From Candidatus Gastranaerophilales bacterium (GTDB lineage Bacteria; Cyanobacteriota; Vampirovibrionia; Gastranaerophilales; Gastranaerophilaceae): a stretch of DNA of 58,996 nucleotides. The DNA is taken from assembly GCA_944324255.1 (NCBI GenBank), contig CALUVM010000011.1, positions 1 through 58,996 of the forward strand, in the 5' to 3' direction. The notes under the pieces are model-generated. The model was not told where the DNA came from, made no database searches, and saw only the letters and a list, made by a program, of their open reading frames with translations. The number at the start of each line of letters is the position of its first letter. The first letter of the stretch is position 1. Position numbers and translations under genes: made by a program. Below, one piece after another: positions 34,294 through 43,400 of this stretch.

Positions 34294-35353
34294 AAAAAAG
34301 AAACATGAAGAACATGAAAACTTAGAAAGGTGGCTGGTCTCATATGCAGACTTTATTACTTTGCTTTTTGCTACCTTCGTAGTTCTTTATGCACTTGCAC
34401 AGGTTGATGCAACAGATTTTGCCAAACTTGAAGAATCCCTAAAGAATGCTTTCAGCCAGAATACTCTTCTGGAAGGGAAAGAAGCAATTCTTGAAGGAAG
34501 TGATTCCCTTTTTGACCAACAGCAGGCAAACTCTTTCATTCCATCTCTAATGCTTGAATATATAAGCCCTAAATATGAAGCAGAATCATTCAGCGAAATA
34601 GAACAGCAGGTAAAAGATTTGACAGAAGCAGGAGAACTGGACGGAATTTCCGCAGAAATCACGGAAAAAGGTTTATTATTAACCTTTGATGACAAATACC
34701 TCTTCGCAAACGGTTCCGCCTATCTTGATAATAATGCCAGAAAGCTGCTTGATAAAGTCGGAGTTTTAATCTGTAAAAAATTCGTACTCCATGCAATGGT
34801 GGTAGAAGGTCATACAGACAGTCTTGCAATCAGAAGCAACCTATTCCCTTCTAACTGGGAGCTGTCAAGCGCAAGAGCATGCGCAGTTGTAAGATATTTA
34901 ATAAGCCGGTTTAAATTTTCTCCGTCACTATTCTCTGCAACCGGATACGCAGATACAAGACCGCTTCCGACGGCTATATCTCCTAAAGATCCTATTAACA
35001 GAAGGGTTGAAATACTTGTACTCAAAAACAAATATAAAAACCAGTTTGGTACAAGAAACGATACAACTTTACAGTTGACTAAGGCTGAACAGGATAAAAT
35101 CCAGCAGCAAAGACGTGAAATTATTAAAACGGTAGAAGGAGATTCCATCTCTCTTGCCGCACAAAAACTTCTTGAAGAAAACAAGGCAAGAATTGCTAAA
35201 CAAAAGAGAGAAAAACTTTCTGACAGGAAAATGGAACTCTATATAAACCTTGATAATGAAACATCATCAGAAGAATCATCCCTTCCGCCGATAGAAAAAA
35301 GAGTTATTAAACTTAATACCGCAATACCTGAAGATGAGGATTTTGGTTTATGA
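34286..35353 (+). CDS. motB: Flagellar stator protein MotB
   Basis: About 355 residues starting at ATG 34286 (AAGGAGCAAA upstream). The single membrane helix is 'WLVSYADFITLLFATFVVLYALAQVD', whose Asp is the proton-binding residue of the stator. After a plug/linker region comes the OmpA-like peptidoglycan-binding domain: 'VVEGHTDSLAIRSNLFPSNWELSSARACAVVRYLI', 'FSATGYADTRPL', 'NRRVEILVLK'. The C-terminus has about 80 extra charged residues beyond the usual end. The neighbouring motA overlaps it; together with fliL/M/N at 20-22 kb this supports a working flagellar motor. Confidence 0.92.
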   Translation: MARKKKHEEHENLERWLVSYADFITLLFATFVVLYALAQVDATDFAKLEESLKNAFSQNTLLEGKEAILEGSDSLFDQQQANSFIPSLMLEYISPKYEAESFSEIEQQVKDLTEAGELDGISAEITEKGLLLTFDDKYLFANGSAYLDNNARKLLDKVGVLICKKFVLHAMVVEGHTDSLAIRSNLFPSNWELSSARACAVVRYLISRFKFSPSLFSATGYADTRPLPTAISPKDPINRRVEILVLKNKYKNQFGTRNDTTLQLTKAEQDKIQQQRREIIKTVEGDSISLAAQKLLEENKARIAKQKREKLSDRKMELYINLDNETSSEESSLPPIEKRVIKLNTAIPEDEDFGL

Positions 35354-35958
35354 TAACACACTCGGTAGGGCTTTCATTAGGTGCAGCTTCTTCTATTGAA
35401 AGCGGTATTGCGGTAAGAGAAATCTCTACAGGTAAACTTATTTATGTAGACAAACTTTTCTCAATGAATGATATTTCATTATTTTTCGAAAATTATCCTT
35501 CAATCAATAATTCCGTAATCTGTGTATCAATTCCCTGGGATAATGCAATGCTTGAAGGGAAATGGAGAGTTTTATCAAAGCCTTACCAGATGATAAATTC
35601 AACCGAAAAAACTCATTTTCTTAATACTGATAATTGGACACAAAGATTTTCCCCCCGGGGCTCTGAACTCTTATTACAGTTAAAGGAAAAGGGGGCTGAT
35701 ATTTCAAGGTTTGAAGTTTACCTTACAAGACAAAAACTAAACCTTTACTCAAACTATAAAGAACGCTCTTCCGCCGATTGTAAGTTCTTACAAAATGCAC
35801 TTAAAACCGAATACGGATTTGAAGAAATTCCAGCAAATATGATGCCGGTTGCTCAACTTGAAGCAATAGTCGGAACACTTCTGGCAGAAGAAAAACTTAA
35901 AAATAATACTAAAACAATTTTTGAATTCAAAAATCTTAATGTCATTAATGTTATATAA
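35350..35958 (+). CDS. RNase H-like fold protein (DUF429-like), coupled to motB
   Basis: A 202-residue protein overlapping the motB stop by four bases (ATGA), so probably translated with it. The start VGLSLGAASSIESGIAVREI and the later 'NNSVICVSIPWDNAML' follow the beta-strand and strand-end acidic pattern of RNase H/RuvC-like folds, and the 'RFSPRGSELLLQLKE' and 'LQNALKTEYGFEEIPANMMPVAQLEAIVGTLLAEE' segments recall DUF429-type predicted nucleases. The catalytic acidic residues are not clearly conserved, so it may have lost activity. I cannot assign a function; the motility link is only positional. Confidence 0.4.
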   Translation: MITHSVGLSLGAASSIESGIAVREISTGKLIYVDKLFSMNDISLFFENYPSINNSVICVSIPWDNAMLEGKWRVLSKPYQMINSTEKTHFLNTDNWTQRFSPRGSELLLQLKEKGADISRFEVYLTRQKLNLYSNYKERSSADCKFLQNALKTEYGFEEIPANMMPVAQLEAIVGTLLAEEKLKNNTKTIFEFKNLNVINVI

Positions 35959-36000
35959 TTTATTTTTATGTTAATATTTGTAAAATAAATTTCATAAAAG

Positions 36001-36038
36001 GGCAAATTTCAAATTTTATGGATTTTAAATAAGTACAG
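36001..36038 (+). promoter_or_regulatory. GGCAA-type promoter motif before the HEAT-like protein
   Basis: GGCAA (36001-36005), 18 bases, then TTTAAATAAGTACAG. The spacer is one base shorter than in the other sites. Confidence 0.5.
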
Positions 36039-36065
36039 AAGTGTAGACGTCGAAAGGAAGTAAAA

Positions 36066-37268
36066 ATGATATATCCGGCTCCGGCAATCAATAACAAGCC
36101 AAATTATAATGCAGTAAGAATTCAGATAAATGACCCAAAAACGAGGATATCCCCTGACAACAAACCAAATGCGAATGATAACGGAATCTATAACGGAGTT
36201 GATATTCAAGTAAACAGACCGTCTGTAGAACCATATAAGCCTTTCTACGAATACCCTCAGCATGCCGGTATTGTTCCTTTTCCGATGGCAGTTCCGGGAG
36301 CAAAACTTCCTCTGGCTTACCAGACAAACTTAATTACAAACAGAACTTATATTCACAACAATAATGATTATGAAATAGAATTTGAACTGGAAGAACCTGA
36401 AAAACCGGAAGAAGCTGAAGAAGCCCGAATAATTACCGAACCGGAAGAAGAAGCTGTAGAGCCGGAAGTTTCCGCAGCACCTCAAGTTCCTGAAGCAAAC
36501 TATACAACTCTTGAAGCAGAAAAAGAAAAGCTTGATTTAAATGCAGGAAAACTCAGTTTTCATGCCCAAAGACCTGAAATAATTCCGGGAGAAGAAATTC
36601 TGCCTGATGTCGATATTCATAAGGTTGTTGGGAACTTGAATAATCCTAATTTTGACATACAGGCAAGCCAGATGGAAGAAATTGTACGTTCAAGCATGAC
36701 AAATCCTAAAGATGCACTTCCTTATGTCGTAAAAGATGTTTTTTCAAGCCTTATTAATATAGTACAGAAAGATACTTCGGATTTGGCTGCACCTTCACAA
36801 CAACAAATAGAAATAAGACGTCAAATTATTGTTAATGAAGTTGTAAAAGAATATGCAAAAAATTCTAATCAAGATCCGCAGAAAGTAGAATTACCATACA
36901 AAATTTCTGCTGAAGATGCAAAAACTGCCGCTGAATTAACCCCAAAAGAACTAGCTGAACGCAACAAAGAGTATGCATTATATGCTATGGCAGTTCTGGC
37001 AAAAATATATACTGATAATATTGAAAAAGAAACAGGAACAGTTGTTCCGCTTACAGATTTGCCGGGAGTTTCAACAGTTGTAGATACTTTGAGATACAAT
37101 GAAAACCCTGAAATCAAAACTGCCGCAATAGATGCACTCCTATTTATTCAAAGACCGGAATATAAAGAAGAATTAAACTCTCTGTTAACTCTGGTCGGAA
37201 AAGATGACAATCCTGGGGTCGCAGCTGCTGCGCAAGAAGCGTTAATTATTTTAAACAGAACAAAATAA
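36066..37268 (+). CDS. Proline/glutamate-rich protein with C-terminal HEAT-like helices
   Basis: A 400-residue soluble protein. The first 110 residues are Pro/Asn-rich and probably disordered, followed by an acidic stretch (LEEPEKPEEAEEAR) and a helical C-terminal half. The last section contains HEAT-like pairs, e.g. VVDTLRYNENPEIKTAAIDALLFIQ and VGKDDNPGVAAAAQEALIIL. It probably serves as a protein-interaction scaffold. GAAAGGAAGT precedes the ATG. It ends at a bidirectional terminator. No family name can be given beyond the HEAT-like end. Confidence 0.6.
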   Translation: MIYPAPAINNKPNYNAVRIQINDPKTRISPDNKPNANDNGIYNGVDIQVNRPSVEPYKPFYEYPQHAGIVPFPMAVPGAKLPLAYQTNLITNRTYIHNNNDYEIEFELEEPEKPEEAEEARIITEPEEEAVEPEVSAAPQVPEANYTTLEAEKEKLDLNAGKLSFHAQRPEIIPGEEILPDVDIHKVVGNLNNPNFDIQASQMEEIVRSSMTNPKDALPYVVKDVFSSLINIVQKDTSDLAAPSQQQIEIRRQIIVNEVVKEYAKNSNQDPQKVELPYKISAEDAKTAAELTPKELAERNKEYALYAMAVLAKIYTDNIEKETGTVVPLTDLPGVSTVVDTLRYNENPEIKTAAIDALLFIQRPEYKEELNSLLTLVGKDDNPGVAAAAQEALIILNRTK

Positions 37269-37281
37269 ATAAAATAAAATA

Positions 37282-37308
37282 AAAAAGGAGGTCTAAAACC
37301 TCCTTTTT
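37282..37308. terminator. Bidirectional terminator
   Basis: AAAAAGGAGG-tctaaaa-CCTCCTTTTT, with A/T-runs on both sides, between convergent genes. Confidence 0.85.
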
Positions 37309-37309
37309 A

Positions 37310-37825
37310 TTATTTCTTAAGTTGTTTAGAGTTTAAACTTTGAAGTTCCGCTTTTCTTTTTTCATATCTCTGACGGCCTTCTTTTTTCATCTGCTTCAAA
37401 ATTTTCTTCTGGTCACGGGTCAGAATAGATTCAAATTCTTTCATATTAGCTTTTCTGATTTGATTGGCTTTCTTTTCAAGCTTAGAAATTTCTTTATCAA
37501 GAGCAGCTAACTTTTCTTCTTGAGCCCAAACTGCTATACGTGATAATTTCACCATTTTAGCTTCCTGCTTCTTATTATTTAACTCTTCCAAAACAGGTTT
37601 TAATTTTTCATGCCCTCTTAATCTGATTTCACGAGCTTGAGCTTTTTGAGCCTCGGTTAAACCTAATCTTTTTTCAAAAGCCGCATTACGGCGTTTCAGC
37701 TCAGGGTTTATTTTTTGAACACTCTGGGCTGGAGCCGGTGTTATACCGGCAGCCGGAGTTTCTGCAGCATAAGCACAAGCAGAAACCATACCAAGCACAA
37801 ACATTAGAACAACAACTTTTTTCAT
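37310..37825 (-). CDS. Spy/CpxP-like periplasmic LTxxQ protein
   Basis: A 171-residue protein with a signal peptide (MKKVVVLMFVLGMVSACAYA) and an all-helical, lysine-rich mature part carrying two LTxxQ motifs (LTEAQ near 56, LTRDQ near 138), the hallmark of Spy/CpxP envelope chaperones and related metal-stress proteins. It probably binds unfolded periplasmic proteins. It is the last gene of the anti-sigma/sigma operon, 18 bases after the sigma gene, which strongly suggests it is a direct target of that sigma factor. It is much more basic than Spy. Confidence 0.75.
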   Translation of the reverse strand: MKKVVVLMFVLGMVSACAYAAETPAAGITPAPAQSVQKINPELKRRNAAFEKRLGLTEAQKAQAREIRLRGHEKLKPVLEELNNKKQEAKMVKLSRIAVWAQEEKLAALDKEISKLEKKANQIRKANMKEFESILTRDQKKILKQMKKEGRQRYEKRKAELQSLNSKQLKK

Positions 37826-37843
37826 AAAATACCTCTTATTCTT

Positions 37844-38341
37844 TTATAACAAATCTTCAAGAATTTCTGCTAATTCTTTCTTTGCATTATATATTCTGGA
37901 TTTTACGGTGCCAATAGGACAGCCGAGTTTTTTTGCAGCATCTTCGTATGTGTAGCCGTAAATCTCGCATAACATAATTGTTTCTCTTAACTTAGGCTTT
38001 AGAGAATCTATAGCAGAAATTATTCTTTCTTGTCTTTCTGAAACCAGAATAGAATTTTCCGGTGTAGATTTTTTATCTTTTATGTTATTCAAAACCAGAT
38101 CATCAGAAACAGCATCGTTTGTATATCTGTAATGAGCAGATTTCAAATAATCTCTGGACACGTTCTTTGCGACCGTATTAATCCAGCTCTTCATAGTACC
38201 TCGTTCCTGATACTTATCAGAATTTTTCCAGATTTTTAAGTAAACCTCTTGTTCAAGGTCCTCGTTATCTTGTTTGGTAATTAAGCGAATAATGTTTTTC
38301 ACATTTTGCTTATTTGCCTTAATAATTTCATTAAAATTCAT
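37844..38341 (-). CDS. ECF-type RNA polymerase sigma factor
   Basis: A 165-residue group 4 sigma factor. Region 2 is visible as 'DLEQEVYLKIWKNSDKYQERGTMKSWINTVAKNVSRDYLK' (promoter melting) and region 4 as 'LCEIYGYTYEDAAKKLGCPIGTVKSRIYNAKKELAEIL' (the -35-binding helix-turn-helix), joined by a short linker. The gene starts one base inside the stop of the anti-sigma gene (TAATG overlap). The order is anti-sigma first, sigma second. An ECF-type promoter with GAAC-N16-CGTT precedes the operon, so autoregulation is likely. Confidence 0.9.
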   Translation of the reverse strand: MNFNEIIKANKQNVKNIIRLITKQDNEDLEQEVYLKIWKNSDKYQERGTMKSWINTVAKNVSRDYLKSAHYRYTNDAVSDDLVLNNIKDKKSTPENSILVSERQERIISAIDSLKPKLRETIMLCEIYGYTYEDAAKKLGCPIGTVKSRIYNAKKELAEILEDLL

Positions 38342-38685
38342 TAATCCACCATTAACAGTCCGTAAGAATCGACAGGAAAGCCTAAATCTTCTGCAGAAAG
38401 AGTATCACCATACATCAGAGCATCCGTCAGGTCACCGTCAGTTGAAAGTACACCGAATGTAGCACTGAAAAACAAAAGGAAAAGTACAGCACAAGCTGCT
38501 TTCAACTTTTTTAGTTTCTTATTTTTAGCTCTGTAATAAAATTTTACTTCACTGATTAAATCAGAAACCTTGTCGAGAGTTTCCTGTTCTTTTTTGCAAT
38601 CCTCACATTCATCAATATGTTTGTTCAATGTTTCCTCATCAGAGAAAACGAATAAGCCTTCATACTTTGAACATTTATTTTCCAT
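38341..38685 (-). CDS. Membrane-anchored anti-sigma factor with zinc motif
   Basis: A 114-residue protein with the zinc anti-sigma signature HIDECEDCKKEQ (H-x3-C-x2-C) in its cytoplasmic N-terminal part, one membrane helix (AACAVLFLLFFSATFGVLS) near residues 64-82 and a short outer tail. It would hold the ECF sigma factor at the membrane until an envelope or redox signal releases it. The zinc cysteines make thiol oxidation a possible trigger, as in other ZAS proteins. Overlap with the sigma gene supports a fixed ratio. AGAGGTACA precedes the ATG. Confidence 0.85.
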   Translation of the reverse strand: MENKCSKYEGLFVFSDEETLNKHIDECEDCKKEQETLDKVSDLISEVKFYYRAKNKKLKKLKAACAVLFLLFFSATFGVLSTDGDLTDALMYGDTLSAEDLGFPVDSYGLLMVD

Positions 38686-38705
38686 ACATTGTACCTCTTA
38701 TATTA

Positions 38706-38733
38706 GTATAACGAAAAATAGAAAAAATTGTTC
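38706..38733 (-). promoter_or_regulatory. ECF promoter of the anti-sigma/sigma/Spy operon
   Basis: On the minus strand GAAC (38733-38730), 16 bases, CGTTATAC (38713-38706). Both elements match the general ECF form (GAAC / CGT). Its exact repeat in front of the 52.5-kb basic protein supports it. The -10 ends about 20 bases before the ATG. Confidence 0.7.
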
Positions 38734-38762
38734 ATTAATAGAAATAGTATTGCGGCTGATAA

Positions 38763-38790
38763 TAAAAAAAAGACCTTGTAACCAAGGCCT
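38763..38790 (-). terminator. Terminator downstream of the SDR gene
   Basis: On the minus strand GGCCTTG-gtta-CAAGGTC is followed by eight T. It lies about 190 bases past the SDR stop and before the anti-sigma promoter. The rest of the gap (38791-38976) holds AT-rich sequence with no gene. Confidence 0.7.
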
Positions 38791-38976
38791 GTCCGTTTAA
38801 ATAAGAAGAGAGAGCTTTATATCTATATAAAAAACTTGAGAAAATATTTTTTGCTATTTGGGGAAGTGAAAGTTAACATTTCTTTACATTGTAAAGCGGG
38901 GCGAATAAATAAAATTATGCACAAGGGACAATTTCTTATTCACTATTCACTACTAACTACTAACCACACAACTTAA

Positions 38977-39807
38977 CTACTTATAGTAACGTTTCATGCG
39001 AGCAGCCAAACCCAGACTGATAAGTTTATTCACAACACATTGAGGTAATTTTGACGCAAGACTTGCAGCAAAAGCATCACTTCCAACAGTATAAGATAGT
39101 TTTGGATTCTTTGCCCTATCAGCTTTTAGAATCGTATCCACAACCTTTGATACACTTGCCCCCTTTATCTCATTTCTGCGAGCACCTGCAACAATCAATT
39201 CAAGCTCTTTTTGATACTCTTCACAGCCGGTAAGATTTTTGGTATTCTCTTCAATTGATTTGCTCCAGAGAGGAGTTGCTATTACACCGGGTTTTATTGA
39301 TATAACCTTGATATTATGTTTATTTTCTATTAAAAATGAATTAAAAAACATATCCAAACAACGCTTGGAAGCACAATAAGGAGATATAAACGGGAATATC
39401 CCAAAACTCGCCATTGAACTTAAGTTTATAATCCGTCCGCCGGAAAGCACTTCTGCAAGATTTTGAGCCAATTCCAGATGTCCGAATACATTAACATTAA
39501 ACTGACGTCTGATTTCGTCCATATTAATCTTCTCAATCGGACCTGCAACAACACACCCTGCAATATTTATCAAAGTATCAATTTTCGTACACTTTGAAAG
39601 AATTTCTTCCGCTGCAGATTTTATCGTTGAAGGTTTTGCATAATCTACATAAAACGGATAAACATTTCCTGAAATTTTCTTTAAATCCTCAGCTTTATCT
39701 TCGGAGCGGTATGCCGCAAAAACGATATTATCAAGTGCCAGCTTCTCTGTTAGAGCTTTTCCTATGCCGGAAGTCGCTCCGGTTATAACATAGGTTTTAG
39801 TCTTCAT
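38977..39807 (-). CDS. Short-chain dehydrogenase/reductase
   Basis: A 276-residue NAD(P)-dependent classical SDR: TGATSGIGKAL cofactor motif near residue 8, 'LINIAGCVV' (NAG variant), catalytic Ser in 'INLSSMASFG' and 'YCASK' as the YxxxK catalytic pair. An arginine after the first beta strand (YRSEDKA) suggests NADP preference. The C-terminal 60 residues resemble those of SDRs acting on lipids or steroids, but the substrate is unknown. It overlaps the small upstream gene by 11 bases. Confidence 0.85.
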   Translation of the reverse strand: MKTKTYVITGATSGIGKALTEKLALDNIVFAAYRSEDKAEDLKKISGNVYPFYVDYAKPSTIKSAAEEILSKCTKIDTLINIAGCVVAGPIEKINMDEIRRQFNVNVFGHLELAQNLAEVLSGGRIINLSSMASFGIFPFISPYCASKRCLDMFFNSFLIENKHNIKVISIKPGVIATPLWSKSIEENTKNLTGCEEYQKELELIVAGARRNEIKGASVSKVVDTILKADRAKNPKLSYTVGSDAFAASLASKLPQCVVNKLISLGLAARMKRYYK

Positions 39808-40078
39808 ACAACGGCCTCATAATAAGGATTGAAGAAATATTAACCTGCATAAAATCATGCTCTTCTACATCTTTATTTGGATTGAGTTTATATTCCAGAG
39901 TACAATTCTTTACTGCAAGAAAACTTTTATTTGTATTTAAAATATCCGAAAGCAATCTGCTCTTCTTACCTATTTTAGGCATAAATACATAGCCGCAGAT
40001 TATATGTTCAGGTGTTTCTATATAAACTTTCTCCCGCCATGCCGAAGTTGTAAGCTCTAAAATTTCTTTATTTTCCAT
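39797..40078 (-). CDS. Small conserved protein (DUF6812-like), between GspF and SDR genes
   Basis: A 93-residue beta-rich protein: 'REKVYIETPEHIICGYVFMPKIGKKSRLLSDILNTNKSFLAVKNC' and 'DFMQVNISSILIMRPL'. The layout resembles small SH3-barrel-like proteins (DUF6812 type) found near cyanobacterial and pilus genes. The resemblance is from recall, so confidence is moderate. It lies 37 bases after the pilus platform gene and overlaps the SDR start, so it is in the same transcript as the pilus operon. Confidence 0.5.
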   Translation of the reverse strand: MENKEILELTTSAWREKVYIETPEHIICGYVFMPKIGKKSRLLSDILNTNKSFLAVKNCTLEYKLNPNKDVEEHDFMQVNISSILIMRPLYED

Positions 40079-40115
40079 TAATATTTATCCTTCAATTTCA
40101 CCTTTTTATACACCC

Positions 40116-41315
40116 TTAACTCATGTATGACTGGAACAACGGCAGGTAGAGAGCTAATGCCATTACAAGTACAATACTACCGATTACAAGAAGCATAATA
40201 GGCTCAATCATCTTAGTCATTGTATCTATAATACCGTCAAGAGTTCTGTCAAGGAAGTTTACACCTTTTTCAAGCATATCTCCCAAACGACCGGATTGTT
40301 CACCTGTTGCTATCATAAACAGCAGCATTCTCGGTACAATTTTCGTGGACTTTAATGCCTGAGATACTTGCAAACCTTGTTGAACTTTAACAATTGCACC
40401 ACTCATCTTATTTCTTAAAACAGAGTTGGTCAGCGTAATAACTGCCAGATGCAAACAGTCTACAATCGGAATACCTGCATCATACGAAACACTTAATACT
40501 GATAAAAAGTTTGAGTAGTTTGAATACAGAATTAAGTTATTTAAAAGAGGTATTTTTAAAACAATTTTATCTAAAATATTACGGGCAGGCTGCCATTTTA
40601 CAAGAACTATACAGAAAACTATAAAAGCAACTATAAATATTGGAATTGTGTACCAGTATGTTTTCAAATAGTCACCTGCATTAATCATCATTGTTGTAAT
40701 AAACGGCAAAGCTTTATCCTGCTGTTCAAACATCTCCTTAAATGCCGGAAATACAAATACAAGCATGACAATTGTAATAATAAATGCAAGAACAATTACA
40801 AACATCGGGTACATTAATGTACCTATAACCTTGCCTTTAATTGCAGCCTGTTTTGATAACAAATCACGTATACGTCCCAGAGTTTTTTCAAGTTCACCGG
40901 ACTCTTCACCGGCTTTAATCAAACCGATAAAAATATAACCAAATACCTGCGGATATCTAGCCAGAGTATCAGCAAAAGTAGAACCTGCCATAATCTGAGT
41001 TTTTAATATTTTAGAAACTCTTCTGATTTTCGCTTTTGCTGCCTCCTGCTCCATAAACATAAGAGATTCTACAGCCGGAATACCGGATTGTAACAAGATT
41101 TGCAATGTCGATATAAAATCAATCTTTTCCGTTAATGATAAATCCGAAATAGCAGCAGCTTTTTTCTGTTTAACATCACTAAATTCGTTAATTTTGGTAG
41201 GTACCAGACCCATTTTTCTTATTACATCTCTGGCATCTTTAAGATTGGAAGCTGTAACTTCCCCTTTTACGACTTCCTTTCCTGCTTTTAATGCTATATA
41301 ACTGTATATTGGCAT
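40116..41315 (-). CDS. Type IV pilus / type II secretion inner-membrane platform protein (PilC/GspF)
   Basis: A 399-residue polytopic protein with the duplicated GspF domain: cytoplasmic parts 'FISTLQILLQSGIPAVESLMFM' and 'SVSYDAGIPIVDCLHLAV' (the two LxxGxP repeats) and three membrane segments (VIVLAFIITIVMLVFVFP, YWYTIPIFIVAFIVFCIVLV, IEPIMLLVIGSIVLVMALALYLPLF). It couples the hexameric ATPase to pilin polymerisation. It is encoded after the ATPase and secretin in the same operon. Confidence 0.93.
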   Translation of the reverse strand: MPIYSYIALKAGKEVVKGEVTASNLKDARDVIRKMGLVPTKINEFSDVKQKKAAAISDLSLTEKIDFISTLQILLQSGIPAVESLMFMEQEAAKAKIRRVSKILKTQIMAGSTFADTLARYPQVFGYIFIGLIKAGEESGELEKTLGRIRDLLSKQAAIKGKVIGTLMYPMFVIVLAFIITIVMLVFVFPAFKEMFEQQDKALPFITTMMINAGDYLKTYWYTIPIFIVAFIVFCIVLVKWQPARNILDKIVLKIPLLNNLILYSNYSNFLSVLSVSYDAGIPIVDCLHLAVITLTNSVLRNKMSGAIVKVQQGLQVSQALKSTKIVPRMLLFMIATGEQSGRLGDMLEKGVNFLDRTLDGIIDTMTKMIEPIMLLVIGSIVLVMALALYLPLFQSYMS

Positions 41316-41340
41316 TTATTAACCCTCATATTTTAAAATC

Positions 41341-43395
41341 TTAATCACTTGCATAACCGAGAACTCTTATAAATTCACTGGTTGTTGTAATCCCATCAAT
41401 AATATGGTTCAAACAAGATGTTTTCAATGTAACCATACCAGCTCCTACGGCCGCTTCTTCAATTTCGATGTCATGCGCACCTTGGGCAATGAGTTTTTTA
41501 ATTTCTCTTGAAATCGGCATTACTTCATATATACCTAAACGTCCCGTATACCCGAGATAACCGCAGTCCTTACAGCCCTTTTTCTTGTATATTTTAGTTT
41601 TCATAAGCTGCTGCTGGATTTCCGGACTTGTAGAAATGTGTTTAGCCTCTTCTTCGGTTGGGAAATAAGCTTCTTTACATTTATCACACAATCGTCTTAC
41701 AAGACGCTGTGCAATAACACCTGTTAATGTTGAAGATACCAGATAATCTTTTGCACCCATTTCAATTAAACGTGTAACTGTTGCAGCTGCAGAGTTTGTG
41801 TGAACTGTGCTTAAAACGAGGTGACCTGTTAAAGCTGCTGATATAGCAACTTCTAAGGTTTCAAAGTCACGAATTTCACCGATAAGTATAATATCAGGGT
41901 CTTGTCTTAAGATTGCTCTCATACAGGATGCAAATGTAATATCGGCTTTCGGGTTAACCTGCGATTGGTTAATCCCTTCCAGCTTAATTTCTATCGGGTC
42001 TTCAATTGTCGTAATATTAACATCTTCTTTATTTAAAGCTTTTAAGATTGTATAAAGTGTAGTCGTTTTACCTGAACCTGTAGGACCGGATGTAAGAATA
42101 ATCCCGTTCGGGGACTGCACCATGTCATGAATCTTTCTCAAATCCTCATCAGAAGCTCCCGCAATAACCATCTTATCACCTGAAGCCTTCAAACTGACGG
42201 CAGGTGCAAGAATACGAATTACAACTTTCTCTTTTCCTGAAACAGGGAGAGTATTTATACGGAAATCGTACATTCTGTCATTATATTTAATAGAAAAGGT
42301 TCCGTCCTGCGGACGTCTGTGCTCAGCAATATTCATTCTTGCAAGAACTTTGAAACGGGTAATAACCGCCTGTTCTATACTTCCCGGAATCTCAAGAACT
42401 TTTTTCAAAATACCGTCCGAACGCAAACGAACAACATAATAACCAAGCCTTGGCTCAATATGAATATCTGATGCCTTTGCATCAATAGCATCTGTAATAA
42501 TCTTATATACGAACTTTGCGACGTTACCGCTTGCATCCTGAAGTTCTTTTTCAACTTGAGCCCAGAGAGTTTCCTCATTATTAAATTGTGCAGATTCTTC
42601 TTCAATACTCTGAATGATTCTCTCTGTTTCTTTTGCGGTCTGCTCACTTTTCTTTTGAATAAAGTATTCTTTCAAATACATATCATATTCAAAATAAGGA
42701 ATACAGTAGACATTTAAAGGACGACCCGTAGAAAGAGAAACCTCTCGAATGGTGTACTTGTCAGTTGGATTTACCATGGCAACGGCAAGTTTATTTCCTT
42801 CCATTGACATAATGATAGTATGTTTCTTTTCAATAAAGTCATCCGGAAGCATTTTTAATATTGTATTATCAACTACAATATTGGATTTTGAAACAACTTC
42901 TACACCATACTTTTTTTTCAAATATGATACAATTTGTTCGTAAGTGAGGTAGTTCTTTTCTTTAAAAATTGCATCCAGAGGCAAGTTCTGTTCATGAGCC
43001 AGAGTCTGGCATTCAACCAGTTGTTCTTTAGTTATCCAACCTATACTGACAAGCATTTCTTCCGCTGTCGGTTCCTTATTCTCTTCCTGCCCGGAATTTT
43101 CCGTTGCAGCCGGCTGTTCGGGAACGGCTACAGTTCCGACTACGGAATTAAATATATCGTCAAAATCTCTGGAATCAACAGGAATAAACCTTGGAGTAAA
43201 ACCGGCAAATTTTTCCTTTACTATTTGCTCAATTTTCTGTTTATTAGCAGCACTTCCCTTATTTAAAATTACGAAAAAATCTGTTTGCCTCTTATCAACT
43301 GGAATAAAACCTGATGATTTCATCAGGTTTAATTCAAAAGATTTAGTATATTCTTTTCTTATACTGTTTTTTAGTTTTTCCAGTTGATTAGACAT
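41341..43395 (-). CDS. Type IV pilus / type II secretion assembly ATPase (PilB/GspE)
   Basis: A 684-residue hexameric ATPase. An MshEN-like N-terminal part ('SIGWITKEQLVECQTLAHEQNLPLDAIF') is followed by 'ASDIHIEPR', Walker A GPTGSGKT near residue 436, the aspartate box and the Walker B-like 'QDPDIILIGEIRDFETLEVAISAALTGHLVLSTVHTN'. A four-cysteine zinc site ('CDKCKEAYFP...CKDCGY') typical of GspE/PilB lies near residues 565-605. The first 90 residues are an unrecognised extra domain. It probably extends pili or drives secretion; no PilT-type retraction ATPase is in the window. Confidence 0.93.
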   Translation of the reverse strand: MSNQLEKLKNSIRKEYTKSFELNLMKSSGFIPVDKRQTDFFVILNKGSAANKQKIEQIVKEKFAGFTPRFIPVDSRDFDDIFNSVVGTVAVPEQPAATENSGQEENKEPTAEEMLVSIGWITKEQLVECQTLAHEQNLPLDAIFKEKNYLTYEQIVSYLKKKYGVEVVSKSNIVVDNTILKMLPDDFIEKKHTIIMSMEGNKLAVAMVNPTDKYTIREVSLSTGRPLNVYCIPYFEYDMYLKEYFIQKKSEQTAKETERIIQSIEEESAQFNNEETLWAQVEKELQDASGNVAKFVYKIITDAIDAKASDIHIEPRLGYYVVRLRSDGILKKVLEIPGSIEQAVITRFKVLARMNIAEHRRPQDGTFSIKYNDRMYDFRINTLPVSGKEKVVIRILAPAVSLKASGDKMVIAGASDEDLRKIHDMVQSPNGIILTSGPTGSGKTTTLYTILKALNKEDVNITTIEDPIEIKLEGINQSQVNPKADITFASCMRAILRQDPDIILIGEIRDFETLEVAISAALTGHLVLSTVHTNSAAATVTRLIEMGAKDYLVSSTLTGVIAQRLVRRLCDKCKEAYFPTEEEAKHISTSPEIQQQLMKTKIYKKKGCKDCGYLGYTGRLGIYEVMPISREIKKLIAQGAHDIEIEEAAVGAGMVTLKTSCLNHIIDGITTTSEFIRVLGYASD

Positions 43396-43400
43396 AGTTA

